DNA from: Lysobacter sp. Root690
GTDB taxonomy: Bacteria; Pseudomonadota; Gammaproteobacteria; Xanthomonadales; Xanthomonadaceae
DNA length: 64,000 nt
NCBI RefSeq assembly: GCF_001427785.1
Contig: NZ_LMHM01000001.1
Span: forward strand, 513,807-577,806
Direction of reading: 5' to 3'
The position numbers were made by a program, and so were the translations under genes. The notes under the pieces are model-generated. The model was not told the origin of the DNA, ran no database searches, and saw only the letters and a program-made list of their open reading frames with translations. Shown here piece after piece: positions 32,649 to 42,473 of the stretch (positions within the stretch are counted from its first letter, which is position 1; every line of letters starts with the position of its first letter).

Positions 32649-32694
32649 GGGTGGGTCCTTGCGGCGGGCGTTGGGTGATTCGTCGTTGTTGCGG

Positions 32695-32726
32695 GGTCGC
32701 GGTCGCGGCTTGCGCCGCTCCTACAG
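32695..32726. repeat. single REP arm next to rodA
   Basis: GTCGCGGTCGCGGCTTGCGC plus CGCTCCTACAG. It is identical in type to the arm at 32187 and marks the right edge of the DNA inserted between rodA and mltB. Confidence 0.7.
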
Positions 32727-32758
32727 GGGTGCTCCGGGGTTGCGCGGCGAACGGGTGG

Positions 32759-33874
32759 TCAGCGGCCGCCGTGCACGGGCTTGTGCGCACGCACGGCCAT
32801 GACTACACCCAGGCCGGCCAGCAGCGATACGGCCGACGTGCCGCCATAGCTCAGCAACGGCATCGGCACGCCGACCACCGGCAGCAAGCCGGAAATCATG
32901 CCGCCGTTGACGATGACGTAGACGAAGAACGCCAAGCCCAACGCGCCGGCGATCAATCGCGAGTAGCCGTCGCGCGCGTCGGCGGCGATCCACAGGCAGC
33001 GGCCTACGACGAACAGGTACAGACCCAGCACGGTAACCACGCCGACCCAGCCGAATTCTTCGCTGAGTACGGCGAAAATGAAGTCGGTGGTGTGTTCGGG
33101 CAGGTAGTTGAGGTGCGATTGCGAGCCTTGCAGCCAGCCTTTACCGGTCATGCCGCCGGCGCCGATCGCGATCTTGGACTGGATGATGTTCCAGCCGGTG
33201 CCCAGCGGGTCGGTCTCGGGGTTGAGGAAGGTCAGGATGCGGTCTTTCTGGTACGGGCGCAGCAGCCAGAACCAGGCGACGGGGGCGATCGCGGAGACGC
33301 CACCGAACGCGGCGGCGAACCACCACCACGACAGGCCGGCGAGGTACAAGGCGAATGCGCCGCTGATGCCGACCAGCATCGCGGTGCCGAAGTCGGGTTG
33401 CAGCAGGATCAGCACGGTCGGCACGCCGATCAGCACGGCGGCGACGATCACGTTGAAGAATTTCGGCGGCAGCGCCTGACGGTTGAGGTACCACGCCACC
33501 ATCATCGGCAGGCTCAGCTTGAGCAGTTCGGCCGGCTGGAAGTAGAAGACTTTCAGGTCGATCCAGTGACGGCCGTGCTTGCCGGTGCCGACCACCAGCA
33601 CCAGCAGCAGCGGAATCATCGACACGGCGTAGATCACCGGGGTCCAGTTGCGCAGTTGCGGCATCGACATGCGCGACAGACCCCACATCGCGGCCAGGCC
33701 GATGACGAAGCGCGAGCCCTGCGCGAGCACCATGCGCATCGAGTGTTCGCCGGCGCTGTACAGCACCGCCAGGCCGATCGCCATCAACGCGATCAAGGCG
33801 GCGAGCATCATCAGGTCCAGCGTGCGGGTGAAGCGCTGGGTCATGTCCCACAGGTAGCGCAGGATCACTTTCAC
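32759..33874 (-). CDS. rodA: RodA peptidoglycan polymerase (SEDS)
   Basis: A 371-residue, ten-helix SEDS glycosyltransferase that polymerises lipid II in the elongasome with PBP2. Landmarks: FTRTLDLMMLAALIALMAIG at the N-terminus, KHGRHWIDLKVFYFQPAELL, DRILTFLNPETDPLGTGWN, SLPEHTTDFIF-type loop (LNYLPEHTTDFIFAVLSEE), and PMPLLSYGGTSAVSLLAGLG at the end. The start overlaps the mrdA stop by four bases. In Pseudomonas it is followed directly by mltB; here the next 27 kb are accessory. Confidence 0.96.
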   Translation of the reverse strand: MKVILRYLWDMTQRFTRTLDLMMLAALIALMAIGLAVLYSAGEHSMRMVLAQGSRFVIGLAAMWGLSRMSMPQLRNWTPVIYAVSMIPLLLVLVVGTGKHGRHWIDLKVFYFQPAELLKLSLPMMVAWYLNRQALPPKFFNVIVAAVLIGVPTVLILLQPDFGTAMLVGISGAFALYLAGLSWWWFAAAFGGVSAIAPVAWFWLLRPYQKDRILTFLNPETDPLGTGWNIIQSKIAIGAGGMTGKGWLQGSQSHLNYLPEHTTDFIFAVLSEEFGWVGVVTVLGLYLFVVGRCLWIAADARDGYSRLIAGALGLAFFVYVIVNGGMISGLLPVVGVPMPLLSYGGTSAVSLLAGLGVVMAVRAHKPVHGGR

Positions 33875-36141
33875 CGGCGCGGCCCCGTGGTCGGCGCCGT
33901 CACCGGCGCCGCGTCGTCGTCGGCCGCATCGGGGTCGAGGTCGGGTTCGATCAGCGCGTCGTCGCTGCGCGGCGCTTCGCTCGGCGTCTGCTCCGGCACG
34001 TAGCCGGGCAAGGCCGGGCGCAGCATCGACGGGCCTTGCAACACCTGCGGGGTGTGGCCGGGCTGGTTGGCGACGCGCGCGTTGATCTGCGCGACCGATT
34101 CGGCCCAGGCGCCGTTGACCGCGACGGCGCGGCCCTTGGGTGCGTCCTGTTCGGCCTGCGCGGCGGCTTCGCCGAGTTTGGAGGTGGCGCTGGGCTTAGG
34201 CGCGGCGCCGTTGGCGGCCAGCGGCGCGACGGTCGGCGCGGGCGCGTCCTTCGGCACGATCGGTTCGGGCATCTTGCCGAGCAGCCAGGCGTCGAAAATC
34301 TTGCGCGCGATCGGCGCGGCAGTGCTGCCGCCGTAACCGCCGTGTTCGACCACCACCGCGACCGCGATGGTCGGGTTGTCGGCCGGCGCATAGCCGACGA
34401 ACAGCGCCTGATGGCGCAGATGGAACGGCAGCGAATGCGGATTCATGCTGACGTTGCCCTTGCGGCTGACCTTCTGCGCGGTGCCGGTCTTGCCGGCCAT
34501 GCGGTACGGCGCGCCGCGCGCCATCATCGTCGCGGTGCCGCGGCCGCCGTGGATGGTCGCTTCCATGCCTTCGTGCACGGCTTGCAGATGCGCGGGGTTG
34601 TCGGTGATGCGGGTGGTGGGTTGCAGCACCTTGGGCACCCACGGCGATTCGTAACCGGTGCGGATCTCGCGCACCAGATGCAGCTGGCGCAGGTTGCCGC
34701 CGTCGGCGATCGCGGCGGTGCCGCGCGCGAGTTGCAGCGCGGTCACCACCCAATAGCCCTGGCCGATGCCGGCGATCACGGTCTCGCCCGGGTACCAGCC
34801 TTCTTTCTTCTTGTTGTTCTTCGCCTTCCACGCCGGCGACGGCAGGATGCCGATGTTTTCGCCGGACAGGTCGATGCCGGTCTTCTGGCCAAAACCATAT
34901 CGCGTCATGTACTGATCGACGCGGTCGATGCCCATCTCCAGCGCGAGCTTGTAGTAGTAGGTGTTGACCGACTGCGCGATCGATTCGCGCAAGTCCACCC
35001 AACCGTGGCCGCCGCCGTGCGAATCGCGATAGCCGCGCTTCTGCCCGGCGATATGGAATTCGCCGGTCGACAAAGTCTTGTCTTCGGCGCGGCGGAAACC
35101 GCTGTCGAGGCCGGCCAGGGCCATGAACGGTTTCATGGTCGAGCCCGGCGGGCCGCCGCCGAGCACGTTGCGGTTGAACTGCGGGCGCGAGGGGTCGTCG
35201 TTGAGGGTCTTGTAGTCGACGCTGGAGATGCCGTTGACGAACAGATTGCTGTCGTAGCTCGGCAGGCTGACCATGCCGAGCACTTCGCCGGTGCGCGGGT
35301 CGACCGCGACCGCCGAGCCGTCCATGTCGCCGAACGCGGTGACCATCGCGCGCTGCAGGTCCAGGTCGATGCTCAGGCGCAGGTCGGCGCCGGGCTTGGC
35401 CGGGACGTGGCCGACCTGGCGGATCGGGCGGCCGTCGACGTTGGTTTCGATCTGCTCGTAACCGATCTGGCCGCGCAGTTGTTCTTCGTAGGAGCGTTCC
35501 AGGCCGGTCTTGCCGGTGTGGGTCAGCACGCTGCGCCCCATCGCCTCCTGGTCCTTGGTGTCGATGCGGCCGACGTAGCCGATCACGTGCGCGAACAATT
35601 CGCCGTAGGGATAGCGGCGATTGAGGTAGGAGACCAGTTCGACGCCGGGGAAGCGCCAGCGGTCGACCGCGAACGCGGCGACTTCCTCGTCGCTGACCCG
35701 CATCTTCAGGACGATCGGCTTGAATCCGCGCGAGGCGCGGCGTTCGTCTTCGAACCGCGCGATGTCCTCGGGCGTCAGCGCGACCACCTTGGCCAGCTGC
35801 GGCAGCCAGTCTTCGCTGTCGCCGGCTTCGCTCGGGGTGACTTCGATCCGGAACGCCGGCACGTTGTCGGCCAGGATGCGGCCCTGGCGGTCGTAGATCA
35901 GGCCGCGGCCGGGCACCACCGGGCGCAGCTTGACCCGGTTGGCCTCCGAGCGCATGGCGTAGTCGTCGTGCTGCCACACCTGCAGGCGGAAGTACCAGAA
36001 GCCCAGGCCGATCACCGCGATCAGCACGCAGGCGAAGGCGACAGCGGCGCGCAGGCGGAACTGGTCGGCCTCGGCCGCGGTGTTCTTCAGCACCCGCTTC
36101 TTCAGCGGATGACGTCCGAGCAGGCGGCGGCGCGGGCCCAT
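33871..36141 (-). CDS. mrdA: penicillin-binding protein 2 (elongasome transpeptidase)
   Basis: A 756-residue inner-membrane protein: cytoplasmic tail, one helix (about 30-52), a pedestal domain, and a transpeptidase domain. Active-site motifs are STMK (Ser334-Lys337), SVN (391-393) and KTGTAQ (551-556). It cross-links peptidoglycan synthesised by RodA. Family members are about 610-690 residues; this one has an Ala/Pro-rich C-terminal extension of roughly 110 residues beyond the catalytic domain. It starts two bases after the mreD stop and overlaps rodA, so the cluster is translationally coupled. Confidence 0.96.
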   Translation of the reverse strand: MGPRRRLLGRHPLKKRVLKNTAAEADQFRLRAAVAFACVLIAVIGLGFWYFRLQVWQHDDYAMRSEANRVKLRPVVPGRGLIYDRQGRILADNVPAFRIEVTPSEAGDSEDWLPQLAKVVALTPEDIARFEDERRASRGFKPIVLKMRVSDEEVAAFAVDRWRFPGVELVSYLNRRYPYGELFAHVIGYVGRIDTKDQEAMGRSVLTHTGKTGLERSYEEQLRGQIGYEQIETNVDGRPIRQVGHVPAKPGADLRLSIDLDLQRAMVTAFGDMDGSAVAVDPRTGEVLGMVSLPSYDSNLFVNGISSVDYKTLNDDPSRPQFNRNVLGGGPPGSTMKPFMALAGLDSGFRRAEDKTLSTGEFHIAGQKRGYRDSHGGGHGWVDLRESIAQSVNTYYYKLALEMGIDRVDQYMTRYGFGQKTGIDLSGENIGILPSPAWKAKNNKKKEGWYPGETVIAGIGQGYWVVTALQLARGTAAIADGGNLRQLHLVREIRTGYESPWVPKVLQPTTRITDNPAHLQAVHEGMEATIHGGRGTATMMARGAPYRMAGKTGTAQKVSRKGNVSMNPHSLPFHLRHQALFVGYAPADNPTIAVAVVVEHGGYGGSTAAPIARKIFDAWLLGKMPEPIVPKDAPAPTVAPLAANGAAPKPSATSKLGEAAAQAEQDAPKGRAVAVNGAWAESVAQINARVANQPGHTPQVLQGPSMLRPALPGYVPEQTPSEAPRSDDALIEPDLDPDAADDDAAPVTAPTTGPRR

Positions 36142-36142
36142 C

Positions 36143-36628
36143 TCAGCGTCTCCGCCAGCTGCCCAGACGCAGCGCGTCCAGCAGCAGGAAGATCAACGGC
36201 CACAGCAGCATGCCGGTCAGCGGCGAGAACCAGAACGCCGACGGCAGCGCCGGTTCGCGCAGGACCATGTGGATGGCGGCGGTGACGATGCGGTCGTTGA
36301 GCATCAGACCGCCGACCGCGAGCGCCTGCTGCGACAGCGGGAAGAAGCGCAGCCGCGCGCGGAAGCGCTGCAGGATGAAGGTCATCACCACCAGCCGCAG
36401 CGCCTGTTCGCCAAGCAGGCCGTCGGAGACGAGGTCGCCGGCCAGGCCGACCAGAAACGCGAAGCCCAGGCCGACCCGGTCGGGGTCTTCGATCACCCAG
36501 TACGCCAGCACCAGCCCGACCCAGTACGGCCGCAGCGGCAGCAGCACCTGCGGCATCGGCAGCAGGCTCAGCGCCAGCGCGACGACCAGGCTGGTCGGCA
36601 ACACCCAATGGTGGCGGGCGCGGGTCAC
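36143..36628 (-). CDS. mreD: rod shape-determining protein MreD
   Basis: A 161-residue inner-membrane protein with about five helices (LPTSLVVALALSLLPMPQVL, WVGLVLAYWVIEDPDRVGLG, FLVGLAGDLVSDGLLGEQAL). This is the expected size and pattern. Its start overlaps the mreC stop by four bases. It couples MreB filaments to the wall machinery. Confidence 0.95.
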   Translation of the reverse strand: MTRARHHWVLPTSLVVALALSLLPMPQVLLPLRPYWVGLVLAYWVIEDPDRVGLGFAFLVGLAGDLVSDGLLGEQALRLVVMTFILQRFRARLRFFPLSQQALAVGGLMLNDRIVTAAIHMVLREPALPSAFWFSPLTGMLLWPLIFLLLDALRLGSWRRR

Positions 36629-37893
36629 GGGCGGTTCTCGGCGGGCGGCGATGCGGCGTCGCGCGTGGGCGCGGCGGCGGGCGGGCGGGTGGTGGTCGGC
36701 GCGGTTTGCGCGGGACGCGATGCGGGTGCGTTCGCGGCGGTTCCGCTGGCGGGCGGGCGCGGGTTGCGGCTGGCGGCGGCCTGATTGGCCGCGGCGCGCG
36801 TGCCGTTCGCGCTGTTGCTGGCCGGTGTGTTGGCTGCGCCGGCTCCGGCGCCGGGACGCGCGGCCGTATTGGACGCAGCCGTGGCCGGCGGCTTGGATTT
36901 CCTCGCGCTGTGCTTGGCCGCCGCGGCCGCGACCGCGGCAGCGGCTTCGGCCGCTGCACGGGTCGCCGCGGCCTGCGCGGCCGGACTCGACGCCGCCTGG
37001 GCTTCGGGCAGCGCGGGCTGGGTGTCGAACTGGGTAAGGTCGGCCGGCGGCGGCGGGATCGACAGCAGCACCAGCACTTCGCGGCCGCGATCGAGCTGCG
37101 CGGCGGGCTTCACTTCGCCGACCAGGAACGCGCGGCTGTCATCGGGCTTAAGCGCGGCGATGGTGCCGACCGGGAAACCCGGCGGAAAGCGTCCGCCCAG
37201 GCCCGAGGTCACCAGCATGTCGCCGACGCGCACGTCGCTGGACAGCGGCACGCTGCGCAGGTTGAGGCTGTCGCTGCGGCCTTCGCCGTACGCGACCAGG
37301 CGCACGCCGTTGCGCGCGACCACCACCGGCACCGCATGCGAGGGGTCGGTGATCAGCAGCACGCTGGCATGCAGCGGGGTGATCCCGGTGATCTGGCCGA
37401 GCAAGCCACCGGCATCGATCACGCTCTGGCCCACGCGCACCTTGTCGCGGCTGCCGGCGTCGAGCACGAGGCGCTGGCGGGTGGGGTCGAGATCGATATC
37501 GAGGATCGGCGCGAGCACCACGTCCAGATTGCCGCGTTCCGCCGCTTCCAACAGCCCGCGCAAACGCAGGTTATCGGCGGCGATCGACTGCAACCGCGCC
37601 ATGCGCGCCTGATTGACCAGCGCGTCGTTGCGCAGCTTGCGGTTTTCTTCGGTCAGCTGACTCATGGTGCCGGCGTCGTCGCTGACCCGCTCGATCAGCC
37701 GCCCGGGCCAGCCGGCGACCGCCCACAGCGGCGCGACCAGGGTCGCGGTCTGTTTGCGCGCTTGATTGAGCCAGCCGCCGCGGTGATCGAGCACGATCAG
37801 GGTCAGCGCCAACGCCAGGTACGCCATCAGGCGCAACGTGTCGGCGACTTCGCCGCTACGGGCTGCGGTGGATGGACCGGCGTAGGGGGGCAT
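36625..37893 (-). CDS. mreC: rod shape-determining protein MreC
   Basis: A 422-residue protein: one N-terminal helix (about 20-38), a coiled coil (about 75-105, LTEENRKLRNDALVNQARMA), and the MreC beta-domain pair (VIDAGGLLGQITGITPLHAS, GLGGRFPPGFPVGTIAALKP). The family part ends near residue 275. The last ~140 residues are low-complexity Ala/Pro/Arg/Thr (AAAVAAAAAKHSARKSKPPA), unusual in length even for this gene family. It starts 177 bp after the mreB stop, the only real gap in the cluster. Confidence 0.94.
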   Translation of the reverse strand: MPPYAGPSTAARSGEVADTLRLMAYLALALTLIVLDHRGGWLNQARKQTATLVAPLWAVAGWPGRLIERVSDDAGTMSQLTEENRKLRNDALVNQARMARLQSIAADNLRLRGLLEAAERGNLDVVLAPILDIDLDPTRQRLVLDAGSRDKVRVGQSVIDAGGLLGQITGITPLHASVLLITDPSHAVPVVVARNGVRLVAYGEGRSDSLNLRSVPLSSDVRVGDMLVTSGLGGRFPPGFPVGTIAALKPDDSRAFLVGEVKPAAQLDRGREVLVLLSIPPPPADLTQFDTQPALPEAQAASSPAAQAAATRAAAEAAAAVAAAAAKHSARKSKPPATAASNTAARPGAGAGAANTPASNSANGTRAAANQAAASRNPRPPASGTAANAPASRPAQTAPTTTRPPAAAPTRDAASPPAENRP

Positions 37894-37903
37894 TGGGGCC
37901 GGG

Positions 37904-38068
37904 AGTCGGGGTTCGGGAGTCGGGATTCGTAGAAGCGAGAACGCAGCGACGGATCGCTGCGCGCGCTTGCGAGGTAACTGCTGACACTAACGCCTGAGCG
38001 TCGAAGGAACCAGACGCGGCGAACGGGCTTTCACGACTCCCGCTTCCCCACTCCCGATTCCCGGCTCC
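37904..38068. repeat. inverted pair of degenerate heptamer (GGGATTC/GGGAGTC) runs
   Basis: GGAGTCGGGGTTCGGGAGTC at 37908-37927 and, in opposite orientation, CTCCCGCTTCCCCACTCCCG at about 38038-38057. The two runs face each other across the gap between mreB and mreC and could form a long imperfect hairpin in the transcript. Confidence 0.6.
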
Positions 38069-38070
38069 AC

Positions 38071-39477
<1,407 letters not shown>

Positions 39478-40410
39478 ATGTCTGCACTGATTTGCGGCTC
39501 GCTGGCCTACGACACCATCATGGTGTTCCCGGACCAGTTCAAGAACCACATCCTGCCGGACAAGGTTCACATCTTGAACGTGTCGTTCCTGGTGCCGCGC
39601 ATGCGCCGCGAGTTCGGCGGCTGCGCCGGCAACATCGCGTACAACCTCAAGCTGCTGGGCGGCGATCCGATTCCGATGGCGACCGTCGGCCAGGATTTCG
39701 GTCCGTATCGCGAGTGGTTCGAAGAACAGAAGATCCGCCTTGAGTGCGTCAAGGAAATCCCGGAGCTGTTCACGCCGCAGGCGTTCATCACGACCGATCA
39801 CGACAACAACCAGATCACCGCGTTCCATCCCGGCGCGATGATGCGTTCGTACGAAAACCACGTGCGCGACGTGAAGGGCGTGACCTTCGGCATCGTCAGT
39901 CCCGACGGCCGCGAAGGCATGATCCAGAACGCCACCGAATTCGCGGAATTGGGCATTCCCTTCATCTTCGATCCGGGCCAGGCGATGCCGTTGTTCAACG
40001 GCGAAGAGCTGCGTCATTTCATCGAGCAAGCCGACTACGTCACCGTCAACGATTACGAATCCAACCTGCTGCAAGAGCGCACCGGCTGGAGCGAGAGCGA
40101 CATCGTCAAGCGGGTGAAGGCCTACATCACCACGCGCGGCCCGCACGGCTCGCAGATCCACACCGCCGAAAAGAGTTACGACATCCCGCCGGCGCACGAG
40201 CGCCGCGTGACCGATCCGACCGGCTGCGGCGATGCGTTCCGCGCCGGCCTGATCTTCGGCATCGAGAAGGGCTACGACTGGCTGACGATCGGCCGCATGG
40301 CGAATCTGATGGGCGCGTTGAAGGTCGAGCATCCGGGCACGCAGAACCAGCGCTTCGATTACGAGGAATTCGCCGAGCAGTTCCGGCAGCAGTTTGGGTA
40401 CGCGCTTTAA
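39478..40410 (+). CDS. PfkB-family carbohydrate/nucleoside kinase (adenosine-kinase-like)
   Basis: A 310-residue ribokinase-fold enzyme. Signature 1 region: FGGCAGNIAYNLKLLGGDPI, binding the substrate. Signature 2: DPTGCGDAFRAGLIFG, with the catalytic Asp in the GCGDAF anion hole. ITAFHPGAMM and VNDYESNLL fit adenosine kinase-like PfkB proteins common in Xanthomonadaceae. The substrate is likely adenosine or a sugar, not decidable here. ATG follows a GGGGTGA ribosome site. A terminator lies 79 bp past the stop. Confidence 0.88.
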   Translation: MSALICGSLAYDTIMVFPDQFKNHILPDKVHILNVSFLVPRMRREFGGCAGNIAYNLKLLGGDPIPMATVGQDFGPYREWFEEQKIRLECVKEIPELFTPQAFITTDHDNNQITAFHPGAMMRSYENHVRDVKGVTFGIVSPDGREGMIQNATEFAELGIPFIFDPGQAMPLFNGEELRHFIEQADYVTVNDYESNLLQERTGWSESDIVKRVKAYITTRGPHGSQIHTAEKSYDIPPAHERRVTDPTGCGDAFRAGLIFGIEKGYDWLTIGRMANLMGALKVEHPGTQNQRFDYEEFAEQFRQQFGYAL

Positions 40411-40413
40411 CAG

Positions 40414-40445
40414 CGGGAATCGGGAGTGGGAGTCGGGAATCGTTA
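40414..40445. repeat. degenerate heptamer run
   Basis: GGGAATCGGGAGTGGGAGTC followed by GGGAATCG directly after the kinase stop. It is the same heptamer-type sequence as at 37.9, 51.7 and 55.8 kb. Confidence 0.55.
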
Positions 40446-40488
40446 GAGCGGATTCTGGCTTCGGTATACATCGCGATGTGGTGCGGAC

Positions 40489-40520
40489 AATCCCGGCTTC
40501 GGCCGGGATTTTTGTTTGTT
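40489..40520 (+). terminator. intrinsic terminator of the kinase gene
   Basis: AATCCCGGC-TTC-GGCCGGGATT followed by TTTGTTTGTTTTT: a strong hairpin with T-run. The stretch from here to 40784 contains the promoter of the next gene and nothing else I can identify. Confidence 0.9.
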
Positions 40521-40784
40521 TTTGCGATACCTCGGTCGTCGCGTGGGTGTGCAATCCGCGTGCACAAGGGGCGCAAGCCGCGACGCGAACACTCCGTCGA
40601 GACCGGCGCAATGTTTCTTCGCGCGCTCATGACCGCCTCGCCATGACGCCGTCGTATCGGCTTAGAATCGATCCAGACAGCTTCGGACACTCGGACGTGT
40701 TCCAGCGCGATCGAGTACGTTCGAACACCCGGGACGTCGCCCGCGAAACCTCCGCTCAACCGAACATCGCCGAGGAATCTGCTC

Positions 40785-42359
40785 ATGGAACGAGACATGC
40801 CGCGTCGTTTGTGCGGCTTGCCAATACTGGTCGTGCTGGCCGTACTGGCGCCGCTGGCGTCGGCCGCCACTTCGCCGATTCCGATCGCGCTGCGCCTGGA
40901 GCGACTCGACGCCGAACGCGGCCTCAGCGTGTCGCTGCGCACGCGCGGCGACAGCGACGGGCGCACCACCTTCGCCAACGAAGACCAATGGGCCGACGTA
41001 CGCGACGCGCGCCGGCTCATCCGCGACTTGCGCGTCGAGGATGAAAGCGGACGCGCGTTGAGCGTCAATCAAGACGTGTCGGGCTGGACGGTGCGCAACG
41101 CGCCCGGCCAGCCGCTGACCGTGCGTTATCGCATCGCGCCCAGCGGCCCATCCGTGCTCGGCGCCGAACCGATGGCCGTGCATCGGCCGATCGTGCATGC
41201 CGGCATGCTGCATCTGGTCGGGCACACCGCCCTGGTGTTGCCGACAAGCGCGCGTGGCAGCGACACCATCGCGTTCGAGTTCGATGCGCGCGCTGTCGCC
41301 GACGACGCGCACTTCGCCTCTTCGTTCGGCCCCGGCGCGCATCTCGCAACCACCCCGGTTCAACTTGCGACGCTACGCAACAGCCTGTTCGTCGGCGGCG
41401 CCATCCACCTGAGCACGCTCGACACCCCCGACGGCAAGATCGGCGTCGCGCTGTCGGCGATGGCGCCGGGCTTCGACCGTCGCGCCTTCGACGCTGACGT
41501 TCGCGCCGTGCTCGGCGGCGTGCGCGCGTTTTACCGCGACAGCCAGCCGTGGTTTCTGATCGGCCTGCATGGCGCGACCGGCGGCGAGGAAAAAGGCATA
41601 CGCATCGGCGGCGGCACCGGCCTGCAACGTGCGTTCACCACGTATGTCGCGGCCGATTACGATCTGCGCGATCACGACGAACGCGGTTTGATGCGCTGGC
41701 TGCTGGCGCACGAGTACTCGCACCAATGGATCGGGCAGACGCTGCGGCTGTCGATCCAGGGCGACGACCGCAAGGAGCCGCGCGGTTATTGGTTCACCGA
41801 AGGTTTCACCGAGTTCTTCGCGGTGCGCGTGCTGACCCGTGCCGGCCTGTTCGATTCGGCGCAGGCGCTGGATGCCTTCAACGAACGCATCCTGCGTTAC
41901 AACCTGGTCAAGCGTCGCGGGCTCGGCGCCGATGCGGCGGGCGACCGCTTCTGGAGCGATCCGGATGCCGAGCAGTTGCTGTATCGCCGTGGTTATCTCG
42001 CCGCGTGGCAGGCCGAACTGTCGCTGCGGCGCGCCAGCGATGGACGGCGCGGACTCGACGAAGTGCTGCGGGCCTTGATACTCAAGGCGCGCAAGCAACC
42101 GGCGTACCGCGTCGACAACACCGCCTTGATCGCAGCGATCACCGCGGGCATGCCGGCGGGCGATGCCGCGGTGTTCCGCCGTTTTGTGCTCGACGGCGGC
42201 GATTCGCCGTTGCGCGCGGCGGATTTCGCGCCGTGCCTGAGCGGCTACGTCCAGCGCGACGGCGCGATGCTCGACGGGCGGCGTTTCGATGTCGCGCCGG
42301 GCACGGTGTTGCAGTACCGCCGAGTCGACGGGGCCAAGGCGGATTGCTTCAAGCACTGA
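40785..42359 (+). CDS. secreted M61/M1-like zinc metallopeptidase
   Basis: A 524-residue protein with signal peptide (LPILVVLAVLAPLASAATSP). The zinc site is HEYSH (in LLAHEYSHQWIG), and the third ligand is probably Glu in YWFTEGFTEFFAVR. The layout, with a beta-rich N-terminal half and gluzincin-like catalytic half, resembles M61 (glycyl aminopeptidase) proteins without the PDZ domain. GAGGA sits nine bases before the first ATG, supporting this start over the ATG four codons later. Predicted periplasmic or extracellular peptidase; substrate unknown. Confidence 0.78.
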   Translation: MERDMPRRLCGLPILVVLAVLAPLASAATSPIPIALRLERLDAERGLSVSLRTRGDSDGRTTFANEDQWADVRDARRLIRDLRVEDESGRALSVNQDVSGWTVRNAPGQPLTVRYRIAPSGPSVLGAEPMAVHRPIVHAGMLHLVGHTALVLPTSARGSDTIAFEFDARAVADDAHFASSFGPGAHLATTPVQLATLRNSLFVGGAIHLSTLDTPDGKIGVALSAMAPGFDRRAFDADVRAVLGGVRAFYRDSQPWFLIGLHGATGGEEKGIRIGGGTGLQRAFTTYVAADYDLRDHDERGLMRWLLAHEYSHQWIGQTLRLSIQGDDRKEPRGYWFTEGFTEFFAVRVLTRAGLFDSAQALDAFNERILRYNLVKRRGLGADAAGDRFWSDPDAEQLLYRRGYLAAWQAELSLRRASDGRRGLDEVLRALILKARKQPAYRVDNTALIAAITAGMPAGDAAVFRRFVLDGGDSPLRAADFAPCLSGYVQRDGAMLDGRRFDVAPGTVLQYRRVDGAKADCFKH

Positions 42360-42473
42360 TACGACGCGCGACGCGCGATGGCCTGCAAGCACTCGTGAAA
42401 CAACGCCGCGCTCACCCGTCCGGCTGTCGGCGATCGATGTGCGGGGATTGCTCACGCGGCGATCACGGTTCGC

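Noticed and set aside
20717-32758. A prophage or integrative element explaining the accessory block
   Set aside because: No integrase, terminase, capsid, conjugation or tRNA-att sequence is visible. The block looks like many small insertions rather than one element.
34036-36285. A 749-codon plus-strand open frame opposite mrdA
   Set aside because: mrdA carries all three penicillin-binding motifs; the opposite frame is compositionally antisense and matches nothing.
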